Positions 33,950 through 43,206 of a stretch of DNA of 64,000 bases are shown here, piece by piece. Below the pieces are notes generated by a model. It searched no databases and had not been told where the DNA came from. It saw nothing but the letters and a program-made list of their open reading frames with translations. This stretch comes from Prevotellaceae bacterium KH2P17 (GTDB lineage: Bacteria; Bacteroidota; Bacteroidia; Bacteroidales; Bacteroidaceae): NCBI GenBank assembly GCA_900199655.1, contig FZRE01000012.1, positions 1-64,000 of the forward strand, in the 5' to 3' direction. Numbering within the stretch: position 1 is the first letter of the stretch; the number at the start of each line of letters is the position of its first letter. The position numbers and the translations under genes were made by a program.

Positions 33950-34501
33950 ATGCTGACCTCCGACGAACTACTCCTTTCTGCCATTGCGGGCGGTGACGAG
34001 AAGGCTTTCGACGCCTTCTTCGCGAGGTACTATGCCAAGATGAAGTATTTTGTCAAGGGGCTGTGCCACGACGAATACGCGGCGGAGAACATCGTGCAGG
34101 ACATCTTCATGAACCTGTGGGTGCGCCGCGGCGAGCTGGAGGGCATCCGTTCGCTGGACTCGTACCTCTTTACCAGCGCGCGCAACTCGGCGCTCCGGGC
34201 GCTGCGCGAACGCCTGCGGCAGCAGCCGGAGGAAAACATTCCGGAGGCCGAAGCCAACACCACGGAGGAGGATGTGTACCTGCGCGAGCTGGAGGCGATG
34301 ATAGACAGGCGCGTGGCCCGCATGCCCGCCCAGCGGCGGAGGGTGTTCCTGATGAGCCGCCGCGACGGCAAGACCAACGCCGATATAGCCCGCGAGCTGG
34401 GCATCAGCATCCGTACCGTGGAGACGCACATCTCGGCCGCGCTGGCCGACCTCAAGGAGCTGAAGTTCTTCTTGCTGCTTTTAATGCTTAACTTTAATTA
34501 A
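33950..34501 (+). CDS. ECF RNA polymerase sigma factor
   Basis: A 183-residue sigma-70 ECF protein. Region 2 (about 20-90) has ENIVQDIFMNLWVRR, region 4 (about 125-175) the HTH NADIARELGISIRTVETHISAAL. It is followed by a FecR and an STN-type SusC, the standard trans-envelope signalling set. Its target is most likely the susC operon at 35659, which lacks a standard TAnnTTTG box. ATG 33950 was preferred to GTG 33944. Confidence 0.92.
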   Translation: MLTSDELLLSAIAGGDEKAFDAFFARYYAKMKYFVKGLCHDEYAAENIVQDIFMNLWVRRGELEGIRSLDSYLFTSARNSALRALRERLRQQPEENIPEAEANTTEEDVYLRELEAMIDRRVARMPAQRRRVFLMSRRDGKTNADIARELGISIRTVETHISAALADLKELKFFLLLLMLNFN

Positions 34502-34549
34502 CTACGTGTTTCGTTTTATCAACTGCTCTGCTTGTTGAACACTGATAAC

Positions 34550-35560
34550 ATGAACGGCGATAAGGCATACCACATTATCAAACGCCATTTTGACGGAACG
34601 CTTCCGCCAAGATACAGGCGCATGGTGGCCCACTGGCTGCTCTCCGGAGATAGCGAGGAGGAGCAGCAGGCGGCGCTGGGGCGTATCTGGAACGAGGCCC
34701 CGCAGGCCGATGACGGTGCCCTGGAGGAGGCTCTCCGCACCCACCGCAGCCGCCGCGATGCCTACGAGGCGACCCGCCGCCGCAAGCTGCGCCTGCGCAG
34801 GGTGCTCAAATATGCCGCCGCGGTAGCCCTGCCGCTGTTCCTGATGGCGGCAGCCTGGACGGCGTCCTGCCGCTACCATGCCGCCGAGAGCCGCATGATG
34901 GTGTGCCAGGTGCCCGACGGGCAGACGCGCCGGCTGCTGCTCTCGGACGGTTCGGAGCTGACGGTAAACGGCGGTTCGAAGGTTATCTATCCCGAAAAAT
35001 TCGGCCACGGCGGGAGCCGCAACGTGTTCGTATCGGGCGAGGTGTTCTTCGACGTGGCCCACGATGCGGCCCGCCCGTTCGTCGTGAACGCCGAGAACCT
35101 GACCATCAGGGTGCTGGGCACGCGCTTCAACCTGCGTGCCTACTCCGATGAGAACAGCATCACCACCACCCTGCTCAGGGGCAGCGTGCGCGTGGCAGTT
35201 GACGATACGGCGCTCGTACTGCGCCCCGACGAGCAGGCGGTGTACGCCCGGCTGTCGAAGAAAATAAGCAAGTTCGGCACCCATGCGGCCGACGAGGCCT
35301 CGTGGATAGACGGCCGCCTGAGCTTTGACCAGCAGCCGCTGAGCCGCATCATACCCGTACTGGTACACAAGTACGGCGTGAAGTTCAGCGTCGACTCTTC
35401 CATCAGCATGGCCGAGAAGTACACCATGAACTTCGAGAAGAACGAGAGTCTGCACGATGTACTGGACATATTGGCGCAAATAGCTGCAAACATAGACTAC
35501 CAAATGAATGGAAACCACGTTACGCTTTACAGAAGCAGAAAGGAGGGAGCTCGCAGATAA
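34550..35560 (+). CDS. FecR-family anti-sigma factor
   Basis: A 336-residue inner-membrane regulator: cytoplasmic N-terminus (about 1-80), one membrane helix (AAAVALPLFLMAAAW, about 90), a periplasmic FecR domain with VPDGQTRRLLLSDGSELTVN, and a C-terminal STN-interacting domain (WIDGRLSFDQQPLS to the end). It should hold the preceding sigma factor until SusC signals glycan import. Confidence 0.92.
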   Translation: MNGDKAYHIIKRHFDGTLPPRYRRMVAHWLLSGDSEEEQQAALGRIWNEAPQADDGALEEALRTHRSRRDAYEATRRRKLRLRRVLKYAAAVALPLFLMAAAWTASCRYHAAESRMMVCQVPDGQTRRLLLSDGSELTVNGGSKVIYPEKFGHGGSRNVFVSGEVFFDVAHDAARPFVVNAENLTIRVLGTRFNLRAYSDENSITTTLLRGSVRVAVDDTALVLRPDEQAVYARLSKKISKFGTHAADEASWIDGRLSFDQQPLSRIIPVLVHKYGVKFSVDSSISMAEKYTMNFEKNESLHDVLDILAQIAANIDYQMNGNHVTLYRSRKEGARR

Positions 35561-35658
35561 CCATCCCCAACCCCGAAAGTAAGGACCCCAACCACATCCT
35601 GACAAGAATTGAATACTTAGACTTAAAACCTTTTGTAATTTTAATCGAATGCTAACAA

Positions 35659-38600
35659 ATGATTAACCTATTAACCAAGACCACGCTGGCCGCGTTGCGA
35701 CAAGGCAGAAGGGCGGTTCTCCTGCTGATGCTGCTGGCAGCCTCTTCGGCCTACGGCCAGAACCAGATGGTCAAATTATCAACAACCAGAGCTACGATTA
35801 AGTCGGTTATCACTGCCATAGAAAGGCAGACGGACATGTCGGTCGACTTTAGTCAAAGCGTCTTGGACCCCCAAACAGTGGTAACAGTTTCGAGCACCAA
35901 CCAGCGGCTCTCGGCGCTGCTCGACGAGGTGCTGGGCAGCCGGGGCTTGGAGTACAAGATTACGGGCCGCCACATCGTCATCACCAAAAAGGAGCAGGCA
36001 CAACGCTCACAGCAGGCCCGCGACCGGCATACCGTTACCGGTACGGTGACCGACAAGAACGGGGAGCCCGTTACCGGAGCTACCGTAAAGGTGGCCGGAA
36101 CGGGTACCGGTGCCGTTACCGACATTGACGGCAACTTCTCTCTCGACGCTCCGGAGAACGCAACGCTCGAAGTTTCGTACATCGGCTACACCGACCAGCG
36201 CATCAGCCTGGGCGGCAAGCGCAGCGTGAACATTACCATGAGCGAGGACCAGCAGGTGCTCGACGAGGTGGTGGTGATAGGCTACGGCACCACGACGCGC
36301 CGCAGCATAACCGGCGCTGTTGACCAGGTGAAGAGCGACATGCTGCAGGACAAGCCCGTGGCCAATGTTACGCAGGCCTTGCAGGGCGCTGCGCCCAACC
36401 TGATTATACAGCGCAAGAGCTTCAACCCTAACGGCGAGAGCAACAACCTCAACATCCGAGGTATCAGCACAACGAACAGCAACTCGCCTCTGGTGGTGAT
36501 TGACGGGCTCGTGATGAATGAAGGCGCGCTGAACGACCTCAACCCCAACGACATCGACAACATCTCGGTGCTCAAGGATGCGGGCGCTGCAGCCATCTAC
36601 GGTTCACGCTCCTCGAACGGCGTTATCCTCGTAACGACCAAGAAAGGGCGCATAAACGAGCCCACGAGGGTGCGCCTGAGTTCTTCCGTAGGATGGGAGG
36701 ACCCCGACATTCTCTTTACTCCCGTAAAGGGATATCAGAACGCCACGCTCAAGAACCTGGCCCTCACGAACTCTGGACTGGCACCTGAATTTACTCCCGA
36801 GCAGATACGCGACCTGTACGACCACCAGTCGGAAGAGGCCTGGTTCCTGCCCCAGATATTCCGTACAGCCCTCCAGCAGAGCCACAACCTGAGCATATCG
36901 GGCGGCAGCCAGAAGACAACGTACATGGTGAGCGTGGGCTACTACGACCAGCAGAGCAACTACGTGGGCAACGACGGCTTCGGAGTGAAGCGCTACAACC
37001 TGCGCTCCAACATCTCTACCGAGGTGGGGCGCTTCAAGATACAGGCCCTGCTCGCCTACACGCGCAACAACAGCTTGTCTACAACGGGCGGCAGTCTGGA
37101 GATTGATGCCGAACGTGTGCCGCCGTATTATTACAACAAACTGAAGGAAGACGGCAAGTATCTGCTCAACAACGCGCTGTCGCAGTTCAACCCGCTGGGC
37201 AGCCTCGAGGCCAGCGGAACCAACAAATACCGCAACAACGACTTCGTGGCAAACCTGAATGCAGAGATGAGAATCATCGACGGACTGAAGCTGCGCGGCG
37301 TCTTCGGCGTTGATGTGGCCAACCAGACACGTTACACCCGCACCTTTACCGTACCTTATTATTATAGCGCAACACAAGATAAGCCGTCGAGTTATCAGAA
37401 CGAGAAGACTTATACTGATAACTGGAACTACGACTCCTACCTGCTCAACACGCAGCTGCTGCTCGACTACAACAAGAGCTTCGGCGACCACACGGTGAGC
37501 GGACTCGTTGGTGTGACCAACGAGAGCTACACGGGCCGCGGCAACGAAATACGCATCGACTTCCCGAACCCCGACCTGGGAACCAAGGCAAACGACGATG
37601 CCGAGATAAGCACCAGCGGCAGCTCGCACGTTTATCCCGAAGACCAGATACGCACGAGCATCACCTCCGTGCTGGGTCGTTTGGGCTATAACTACGCCGA
37701 ACGCTACTATGCAGAGTTCAACTTCCGCTACGACGGCTCGTCGAAGTTCGCTTCCAAGAACCGCTGGGGCTTCTTCCCGTCTCTCTCACTGGGTTGGCGT
37801 ATCTCGTCGGAACCCTGGATGAAGGATTATCAGGAGAAGGTGGGCGACCTGAAGTTGCGCGGTTCGTACGGTATTCTGGGCAACCAGACCATCGGTACCT
37901 ACGACCGTTACACAACCTACAACATGTACACCAACACCTACGCGTACAACAACAAGCCCGTTACGGGTGCCGGTTTCACTCTGGGAAGCGACGAACTGAA
38001 GTGGGAAAAGACCAAGACGCTGAACCTGGGTTTTGATGCCACGTTCTTCAAGAGCGCCCTCAACGTGAGCTTCGACTACTTCTACAAGCGTACCGTCGAC
38101 ATTCTCATGAAGCCCGTTGTGCCCTCCGTGTTCGGCACAAGCCAGAATATGGCCAACCTGGGCGAGGTGAGCAACCGCGGCTGGGAGCTCTCGCTGAACT
38201 ACCGACTCAAGTCAGGAGCCTTCATCCATAACTTTACCGGCAACATTGCCGACTCGTTCAACAAGCTCGAAAAGTTCCCGCAGCGCGAGGAAATCACCGG
38301 TTCGGACGAGATATACTTCCTCAAGCGTGTCGGTGTTCCGTTGGGTTCGTACTATGGTTACAAGACAGCAGGCCACTTCCAGAGCTACGAGGAGATTGAG
38401 GCTTCGGCTATCCCGGTGGGCGTAACCGTGCGTCCGGGCGACAACAAGTACGTTGACCGCAACGACGATGGCATCATCGACTCCAAGGATCGCTATGTGT
38501 TGGGCAACGCGTTCCCACGCTACACCTTCGGTTTTACATACTCGCTGAACTGGAAAGGCTTCGACTTCAGCCTCTTCGCACAGGGCGTAGGCAAGCGCGA

Positions 38601-39033
38601 CATGATGATTCGCGGCGAGCTCATGGAGCCGTTCCACGCCAACTATTCGTATGTCATCTTCAAACATCAGCTCGATTTCTGGACTCCAACCAATACGGAA
38701 GCCAAGTATCCGCGCCTGAGCGCATCGGGCAGTGCATCCAGCCAGAACAACTTCCGGCAGGCTTCAGACATGTACATGCTCAACGGCGCCTACCTGAGAT
38801 TGAAGAACATTACCCTCGGTTACACCCTGCCAAAGGCTTGGACAACAAAGGTTGGGGTCGACAAGCTGAGAGTCTACGTGACTGGACAGAACCTGCTCAC
38901 TTTCTCTCACAACTCATTTATCGACCCGGAGACTTCTGAGTTCAACAATCAAATGAGCCAAGGAGGTGCCAACAGTGCCCGTAACTATCCTACACTGAGA
39001 TACTACGGCTTCGGTTTGGATATCGAATTCTAA
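35659..39033 (+). CDS. SusC-type TonB-dependent transporter with STN domain (locus 1)
   Basis: Outer-membrane glycan importer of 1124 residues. Order: signal peptide (about 15-35), STN signalling domain (about 38-110), carboxypeptidase-like domain (TVTGTVTDKNGEPVTGATV), TonB box (LDEVVVIGYG), plug with the SusC motif SVLKDAGAAAIYGSRSSNGV, then barrel ending GFGLDIEF. The STN domain pairs it with the preceding FecR and sigma factor. The SusD gene follows within 20 bp. Substrate is inferred as alpha-mannan from GH76 and GH92. Confidence 0.96.
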   Translation: MINLLTKTTLAALRQGRRAVLLLMLLAASSAYGQNQMVKLSTTRATIKSVITAIERQTDMSVDFSQSVLDPQTVVTVSSTNQRLSALLDEVLGSRGLEYKITGRHIVITKKEQAQRSQQARDRHTVTGTVTDKNGEPVTGATVKVAGTGTGAVTDIDGNFSLDAPENATLEVSYIGYTDQRISLGGKRSVNITMSEDQQVLDEVVVIGYGTTTRRSITGAVDQVKSDMLQDKPVANVTQALQGAAPNLIIQRKSFNPNGESNNLNIRGISTTNSNSPLVVIDGLVMNEGALNDLNPNDIDNISVLKDAGAAAIYGSRSSNGVILVTTKKGRINEPTRVRLSSSVGWEDPDILFTPVKGYQNATLKNLALTNSGLAPEFTPEQIRDLYDHQSEEAWFLPQIFRTALQQSHNLSISGGSQKTTYMVSVGYYDQQSNYVGNDGFGVKRYNLRSNISTEVGRFKIQALLAYTRNNSLSTTGGSLEIDAERVPPYYYNKLKEDGKYLLNNALSQFNPLGSLEASGTNKYRNNDFVANLNAEMRIIDGLKLRGVFGVDVANQTRYTRTFTVPYYYSATQDKPSSYQNEKTYTDNWNYDSYLLNTQLLLDYNKSFGDHTVSGLVGVTNESYTGRGNEIRIDFPNPDLGTKANDDAEISTSGSSHVYPEDQIRTSITSVLGRLGYNYAERYYAEFNFRYDGSSKFASKNRWGFFPSLSLGWRISSEPWMKDYQEKVGDLKLRGSYGILGNQTIGTYDRYTTYNMYTNTYAYNNKPVTGAGFTLGSDELKWEKTKTLNLGFDATFFKSALNVSFDYFYKRTVDILMKPVVPSVFGTSQNMANLGEVSNRGWELSLNYRLKSGAFIHNFTGNIADSFNKLEKFPQREEITGSDEIYFLKRVGVPLGSYYGYKTAGHFQSYEEIEASAIPVGVTVRPGDNKYVDRNDDGIIDSKDRYVLGNAFPRYTFGFTYSLNWKGFDFSLFAQGVGKRDMMIRGELMEPFHANYSYVIFKHQLDFWTPTNTEAKYPRLSASGSASSQNNFRQASDMYMLNGAYLRLKNITLGYTLPKAWTTKVGVDKLRVYVTGQNLLTFSHNSFIDPETSEFNNQMSQGGANSARNYPTLRYYGFGLDIEF

Positions 39034-39051
39034 TAATGGAGGATGCTAACA

Positions 39052-40665
39052 ATGAAAAAATACAGATATATCATAGCCACTCTCTTTGTCGTTCTGTCCT
39101 TCTCCAGCTGCAATGACATGGACAATCCGCCTACCAACAGCTATACTGATGCTAACTTCTGGACCTCTATCGAGAAGTCGCAGTACATGCTCAACATGGC
39201 GTACAACCAACTTTACAGCGCCGGAAAGATGTGGAACGACGAGCGACTGAGCGACAATGTGTTCCAAGGTCGCGGCTTTACAGACCAGCGTACCATCCGT
39301 AATGGCATAGCTGATGCTTCGACGGGAATCTTCAACGGCGAGTGGGGTGACCTCTATGGAGGCATCAAGACGTGCCATGTTTTCCTTGAACACATCGATG
39401 CCTTGCAGGCTTCAGATGACGTGAAGAATAACATGAAAGCCCAGGCACGCTTCATCCGGGCTTCTCTCTTCTTCCGTCTGACAAACTTCTACGGTGCTAT
39501 TCCTTTCTTTACAAAGGACATTACGCTTGATGAAGCAAACTCTACTGCACGTACCTCGCATGACGAAGTCATCAACTTCATTCATAAAGAGCTTGAAGAA
39601 ATACTCCCTTACCTGCCCACCAAGGAGCAACTCGACGAATCGGAGCGGGGTAAGATAACCCAAGCAGCTGCCCTGATGCTGCAAGCACGGGCCTATCTAT
39701 ACGACAGCGATTGGGCTAATGTGGAGAAATACTGCCAGATGCTGATGAGCGGTGACTATGGTCATTATGAGCTCTTCCCAAGCTACAGCGGGCTGTTCGA
39801 GTCGGCCAATGAGTACAACCCGGAGGTTATCATGGACGTGAGTTACGTTCCTACAACCCGTACCTGGGGCGACCTGATAGACATGGTGCCGCTTTCAAAG
39901 GGCGGACGCGTAGCCAGCACGGTGCCCACACAGAGCCTTGTAGACAACTACCTCACGCTCGACGGCGACCCCATCGGCGAGTCCAAGACCTACAACGAGG
40001 CTGCTCCTTACGACAACCGCGACCCCCGCTTGACTGCAACCGTAGTTTACGACCGTTATGACTGGAGCGGCAACGTAAGCGACGGCACCACCGGAGAGGT
40101 TATCTATACCCGTCCGGGCTCCGGTTCGGCCGATGCTTATCAGGGCCTGAATGCCAACCAGAGTTGCACGGGCTACTATGTACGCAAGTACTACGACCCT
40201 AATCACGAGGCTGATGTGCAGGTTAGTACCAACATCATCACCATGCGCTATGCCGATGTGTTGCTGATGTACGCCGAAGCCATGAACGAACAGGGCAAGA
40301 TGACAGCCGATGTATGGAACCGGACCATTCGTCCCATCCGTCAGCGTACGGGCTTCACGGCTGCCAAAGCACTGGATTATCCGGCCGGCATGAACCAGGA
40401 GCAGATGCGACAAGCACTTCGGCGCGAGCGTAGGTCGGAACTTGCCCTCGAAGGACTGCGCTGGTATGACATCAAGCGCTGGAAGGCAGGCTCGCAGTAC
40501 CTGAACGGTTACGTGCACGGTGCGCGCTTTGGAGCCAACAACAGCTACATTACGCTCGACAACTATCAGTTCAACGAAAACCGCGATTACCTCTGGTCGG
40601 TTCCGCAGGCGCAGATGGACATCAACGCCAACCTGAAGCCCAACAACCCCGGATGGTCCAATTAA
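39052..40665 (+). CDS. SusD-like surface glycan-binding lipoprotein (locus 1)
   Basis: A 537-residue lipoprotein (SFSSCNDMD) forming the lid over the preceding SusC. It has a TPR-like helical scaffold and the C-terminal RagB/SusD segment RRERRSELALEGLRWYDIKRW. GGAGG at 39038-39042 lies 9 bp before this ATG and favours it over ATG 39043. Confidence 0.95.
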   Translation: MKKYRYIIATLFVVLSFSSCNDMDNPPTNSYTDANFWTSIEKSQYMLNMAYNQLYSAGKMWNDERLSDNVFQGRGFTDQRTIRNGIADASTGIFNGEWGDLYGGIKTCHVFLEHIDALQASDDVKNNMKAQARFIRASLFFRLTNFYGAIPFFTKDITLDEANSTARTSHDEVINFIHKELEEILPYLPTKEQLDESERGKITQAAALMLQARAYLYDSDWANVEKYCQMLMSGDYGHYELFPSYSGLFESANEYNPEVIMDVSYVPTTRTWGDLIDMVPLSKGGRVASTVPTQSLVDNYLTLDGDPIGESKTYNEAAPYDNRDPRLTATVVYDRYDWSGNVSDGTTGEVIYTRPGSGSADAYQGLNANQSCTGYYVRKYYDPNHEADVQVSTNIITMRYADVLLMYAEAMNEQGKMTADVWNRTIRPIRQRTGFTAAKALDYPAGMNQEQMRQALRRERRSELALEGLRWYDIKRWKAGSQYLNGYVHGARFGANNSYITLDNYQFNENRDYLWSVPQAQMDINANLKPNNPGWSN

Positions 40666-40690
40666 CAACCAACATTAAACCATATATCAA

Positions 40691-41854
40691 ATGAAAACTA
40701 AGATATTTTCATCAATCCTGATGATGAGTGCCCTCGTCCTTGGCACTGCTTGCACCGAAGACATGGAGTACAAAGACGTGCAGGTAACCCCTGTCAGCCA
40801 GCTCTATGCACCAAAGGACGGCCAGAGTGTACAGCTGCTTTCATCGGCAACGGCATCCACTTTCTTCGAGTGGTCATCGAGTCTGGCCGAAGACGGCAAC
40901 TCTCCGCTCTACGAGGTGGTGTTCGACAAGGCCGACGGTGATTTCTCCAAGCCCGTTTATCGGCTTACTTCCGATGACATGGGCACCCGCAACTATGCTA
41001 CGATTTCTCACAAGAATCTCGACAAGATAGCTGCAGCAGCCGGCTTGACCAACGGCGAGACCGGCCTTCTGAAGTGGACGGTTGTCTCTTCACGCGGCAT
41101 CAACCAGGCCACTGCGTCAGAGGTGCGCACCATCAACATCACCCGTTTGATGGGCTTCTCCGAGATACCCGCCCAGGTATTCGTTACCGGTGAAGGCTCC
41201 GAAGGCGGTGCCGACGCTGCCAAGGCTGTGGCCATGTCGTCGCCCGAAGCAGGCGTTTTTGAAGTCTTTACCAAGCTCGAAGCCGGCAAGAACTATAGCT
41301 TCATCGACAACAAGACAGGCAGCAAGCGCGTGTTCTATACCGACGGCAACACACTCAAGGAGAGTCTCGACGGCACCCAGTCGGCTACTGTGGCCAAGAC
41401 GGGTGTGTACCGCATCACCGTCGACTTCAACATCGCATCCGTTGCCATGCAGCAAGTTGTCAGCGTAGGCTGGTTCTTCTCGCCCGACAACAAGGTCGAC
41501 GTGCCTCTTGAGTACAAGGGTAACGGCACCTGGGTAGGCCAGGGCCAGACTCCTTTCCACCAGGAGAGCTGGGGCCGCGACGAGCGTTACAAGTTCGAGA
41601 TGGTGCTCGACAACAACGGCAACCAGTCCGTCGTACATTGGGGACCCACCGCGGCAGGCCTCGACAGCAGGCCGAGCGACAACCAGAGTGAGGACTACTT
41701 CTACATGAAAGAGTGGCCGGCCACACAGTGGGACAACAAGTGGAAGCTCCACGGCAACTTCGACAGCGGCGTGAATGGCGGCAAGGCTACCAAGTTCACG
41801 TTCATTGTCAATGCCTCCGGACCCTATCGTCACGCAGTTGAATTTGGCGATTAA
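40691..41854 (+). CDS. SusE-like surface glycan-binding lipoprotein (locus 1)
   Basis: A 387-residue lipoprotein (LGTACTEDMEYK). The N-terminal SusE-type Ig-like domain (about 22-150) has FFEWSSSLAEDGNSPLYEVVF. The C-terminal part (about 155-387) contains beta-sandwich repeats with aromatic residues, likely the glycan-binding face. It completes the SusC-D-E group of the mannan locus. Confidence 0.85.
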   Translation: MKTKIFSSILMMSALVLGTACTEDMEYKDVQVTPVSQLYAPKDGQSVQLLSSATASTFFEWSSSLAEDGNSPLYEVVFDKADGDFSKPVYRLTSDDMGTRNYATISHKNLDKIAAAAGLTNGETGLLKWTVVSSRGINQATASEVRTINITRLMGFSEIPAQVFVTGEGSEGGADAAKAVAMSSPEAGVFEVFTKLEAGKNYSFIDNKTGSKRVFYTDGNTLKESLDGTQSATVAKTGVYRITVDFNIASVAMQQVVSVGWFFSPDNKVDVPLEYKGNGTWVGQGQTPFHQESWGRDERYKFEMVLDNNGNQSVVHWGPTAAGLDSRPSDNQSEDYFYMKEWPATQWDNKWKLHGNFDSGVNGGKATKFTFIVNASGPYRHAVEFGD

Positions 41855-41885
41855 CGCGCCCGGTCTGTAATGTCCAACACGGGGA

Positions 41886-41908
41886 GTGGGGGCACCGAAC
41901 GCCTCCAC
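41886..41908 (+). promoter_or_regulatory. Intergenic hairpin between SusE-like and GH76 genes
   Basis: GTGGGGGC pairs with GCCTCCAC (one G-U pair) around a 7-base loop. No T run directly follows, so RNA processing or stability is more likely than termination. A similar hairpin follows the SusE/F-like gene of locus 2. Confidence 0.4.
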
Positions 41909-41932
41909 ACCTCTCTTTAAAAGTTGACAGAA

Positions 41933-43096
41933 ATGAAGAATATAATCAAATATGCAATGCTGTTGTTCGTCGCTGCGGTTGCCCTGCAGTCGTGCGACGA
42001 CATAGAAGATGAGTACACCTACGGCCGTGGGCAGTACGCCATCGACTGGAATGCGGCTGCCGACAGTGCCACCTCCTCGCTCATTGCCCGTTTCTGGGAC
42101 GCCGAGAAGCACTATTTTGTCTACGATGCCGACCAGTTTGCCAATGCTCCTACCAACAACTACTGGCCCCAGGCCCATGCTATGGATGCCGTCATTGATG
42201 CTTATCTGCGCACCGGCGATGCCAAGTATTCGGCTCTCTTTGACCAGTGGTTCGACGGAGCCAGAAAGATGAACTGGACACAGCCGGGAGTCAGCTTCCG
42301 CGGACAGTTCTACGACGATACCGAGTGGATTGGTCTAACCATCGTGCGGCTGTACGAGGCCACCCATGATGCCAAGTACCTGGCCACTGCCGAAGACCTG
42401 ATGGCCTACATCGAGACCGGCTGGAACGACCTTGGTGGCGGCGGCATAGCCTGGGCAACATCCCATCTGGCCGACAAGAACTCCTGCTCCAACGGCCCTG
42501 CAGCTATCCTGGCAGGCAAGCTCTACCAGCTTACCGACAAGCAGGAATACCTCGACTGGGCGCAGCGTATCTACGACTGGGAGAAGACCTACCTCTTCGA
42601 TCAGGCCACCGGATGCGTCTACGGAGGCCTCAATGGCGAAACGGGAGACCTCGACAAGCTCTCGCTCAGCTACAACCAGGGCACCTTCCTGGGCGCTGCC
42701 CACGTACTTTACCAGATTACGAAGGATGAAACCTACCTCAACGATGCCCGCAAGGCAGCCTACTTCGGCATGACCAACAGCGGCAACCTCGATACGGGCA
42801 ACAACATCCTCCGCGATGAGGGAACCGGCGACGGCGGCCTCTTCAAGGGCATCTTCATGCGCTATTTCACGCTGCTCATGCTCGACCCGGACCTCAAACC
42901 GGTCTATGCAAAGAAGTTTGCCACCTTCCTCAACAACAATGCCGAGACCCTCTGGCGCCGCGGCGTGAACAAGAACGACCTGCTCTTTGGGCCCAACTGG
43001 GCCTCGGCCGTTGTGGGAACCACCCAGCTCACCTCGCATACCAGCGGCTGCACGCTCCTCGAGATGCGCGCCCTCTACGAGAAGGAGCACAAATGA
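41933..43096 (+). CDS. GH76 endo-alpha-1,6-mannanase, lipoprotein
   Basis: Cuts the alpha-1,6-mannan backbone, typically of yeast cell wall. A 387-residue (alpha/alpha)6-barrel lipoprotein (VALQSCDDIED). The paired catalytic Asp of GH76 are seen at D128-D129 in FYDDTEWIGL; conserved GGGGIAW and NDARKAAYF-like segments follow. The surface anchor fits an endo-enzyme that makes oligosaccharides for SusCD. It follows SusE in the same locus. Confidence 0.92.
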   Translation: MKNIIKYAMLLFVAAVALQSCDDIEDEYTYGRGQYAIDWNAAADSATSSLIARFWDAEKHYFVYDADQFANAPTNNYWPQAHAMDAVIDAYLRTGDAKYSALFDQWFDGARKMNWTQPGVSFRGQFYDDTEWIGLTIVRLYEATHDAKYLATAEDLMAYIETGWNDLGGGGIAWATSHLADKNSCSNGPAAILAGKLYQLTDKQEYLDWAQRIYDWEKTYLFDQATGCVYGGLNGETGDLDKLSLSYNQGTFLGAAHVLYQITKDETYLNDARKAAYFGMTNSGNLDTGNNILRDEGTGDGGLFKGIFMRYFTLLMLDPDLKPVYAKKFATFLNNNAETLWRRGVNKNDLLFGPNWASAVVGTTQLTSHTSGCTLLEMRALYEKEHK

Positions 43097-43157
43097 AGTT
43101 ATCGTTCTGTAAATTTTAAGCTATGAAGGAGGGCCTCTCCTTCGCCAACACAATGAG

Positions 43158-43196
43158 ACGGCCCTGCCTGTATAAAGGCGGGGCCGTTCTGTTTTT
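43158..43196 (+). terminator. Terminator between GH76 and GH92
   Basis: An 11-bp stem (ACGGCCCTGCC with GGCGGGGCCGT, one G-U pair, 8-base loop) is followed by TCTGTTTTT. It ends only 11 bp before the GH92 ATG. A smaller AAGGAG/CTCCTT hairpin (43126-43142) precedes it. Partial read-through or attenuation may set GH92 levels. Confidence 0.7.
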
Positions 43197-43206
43197 ACAT
43201 TCCAAC

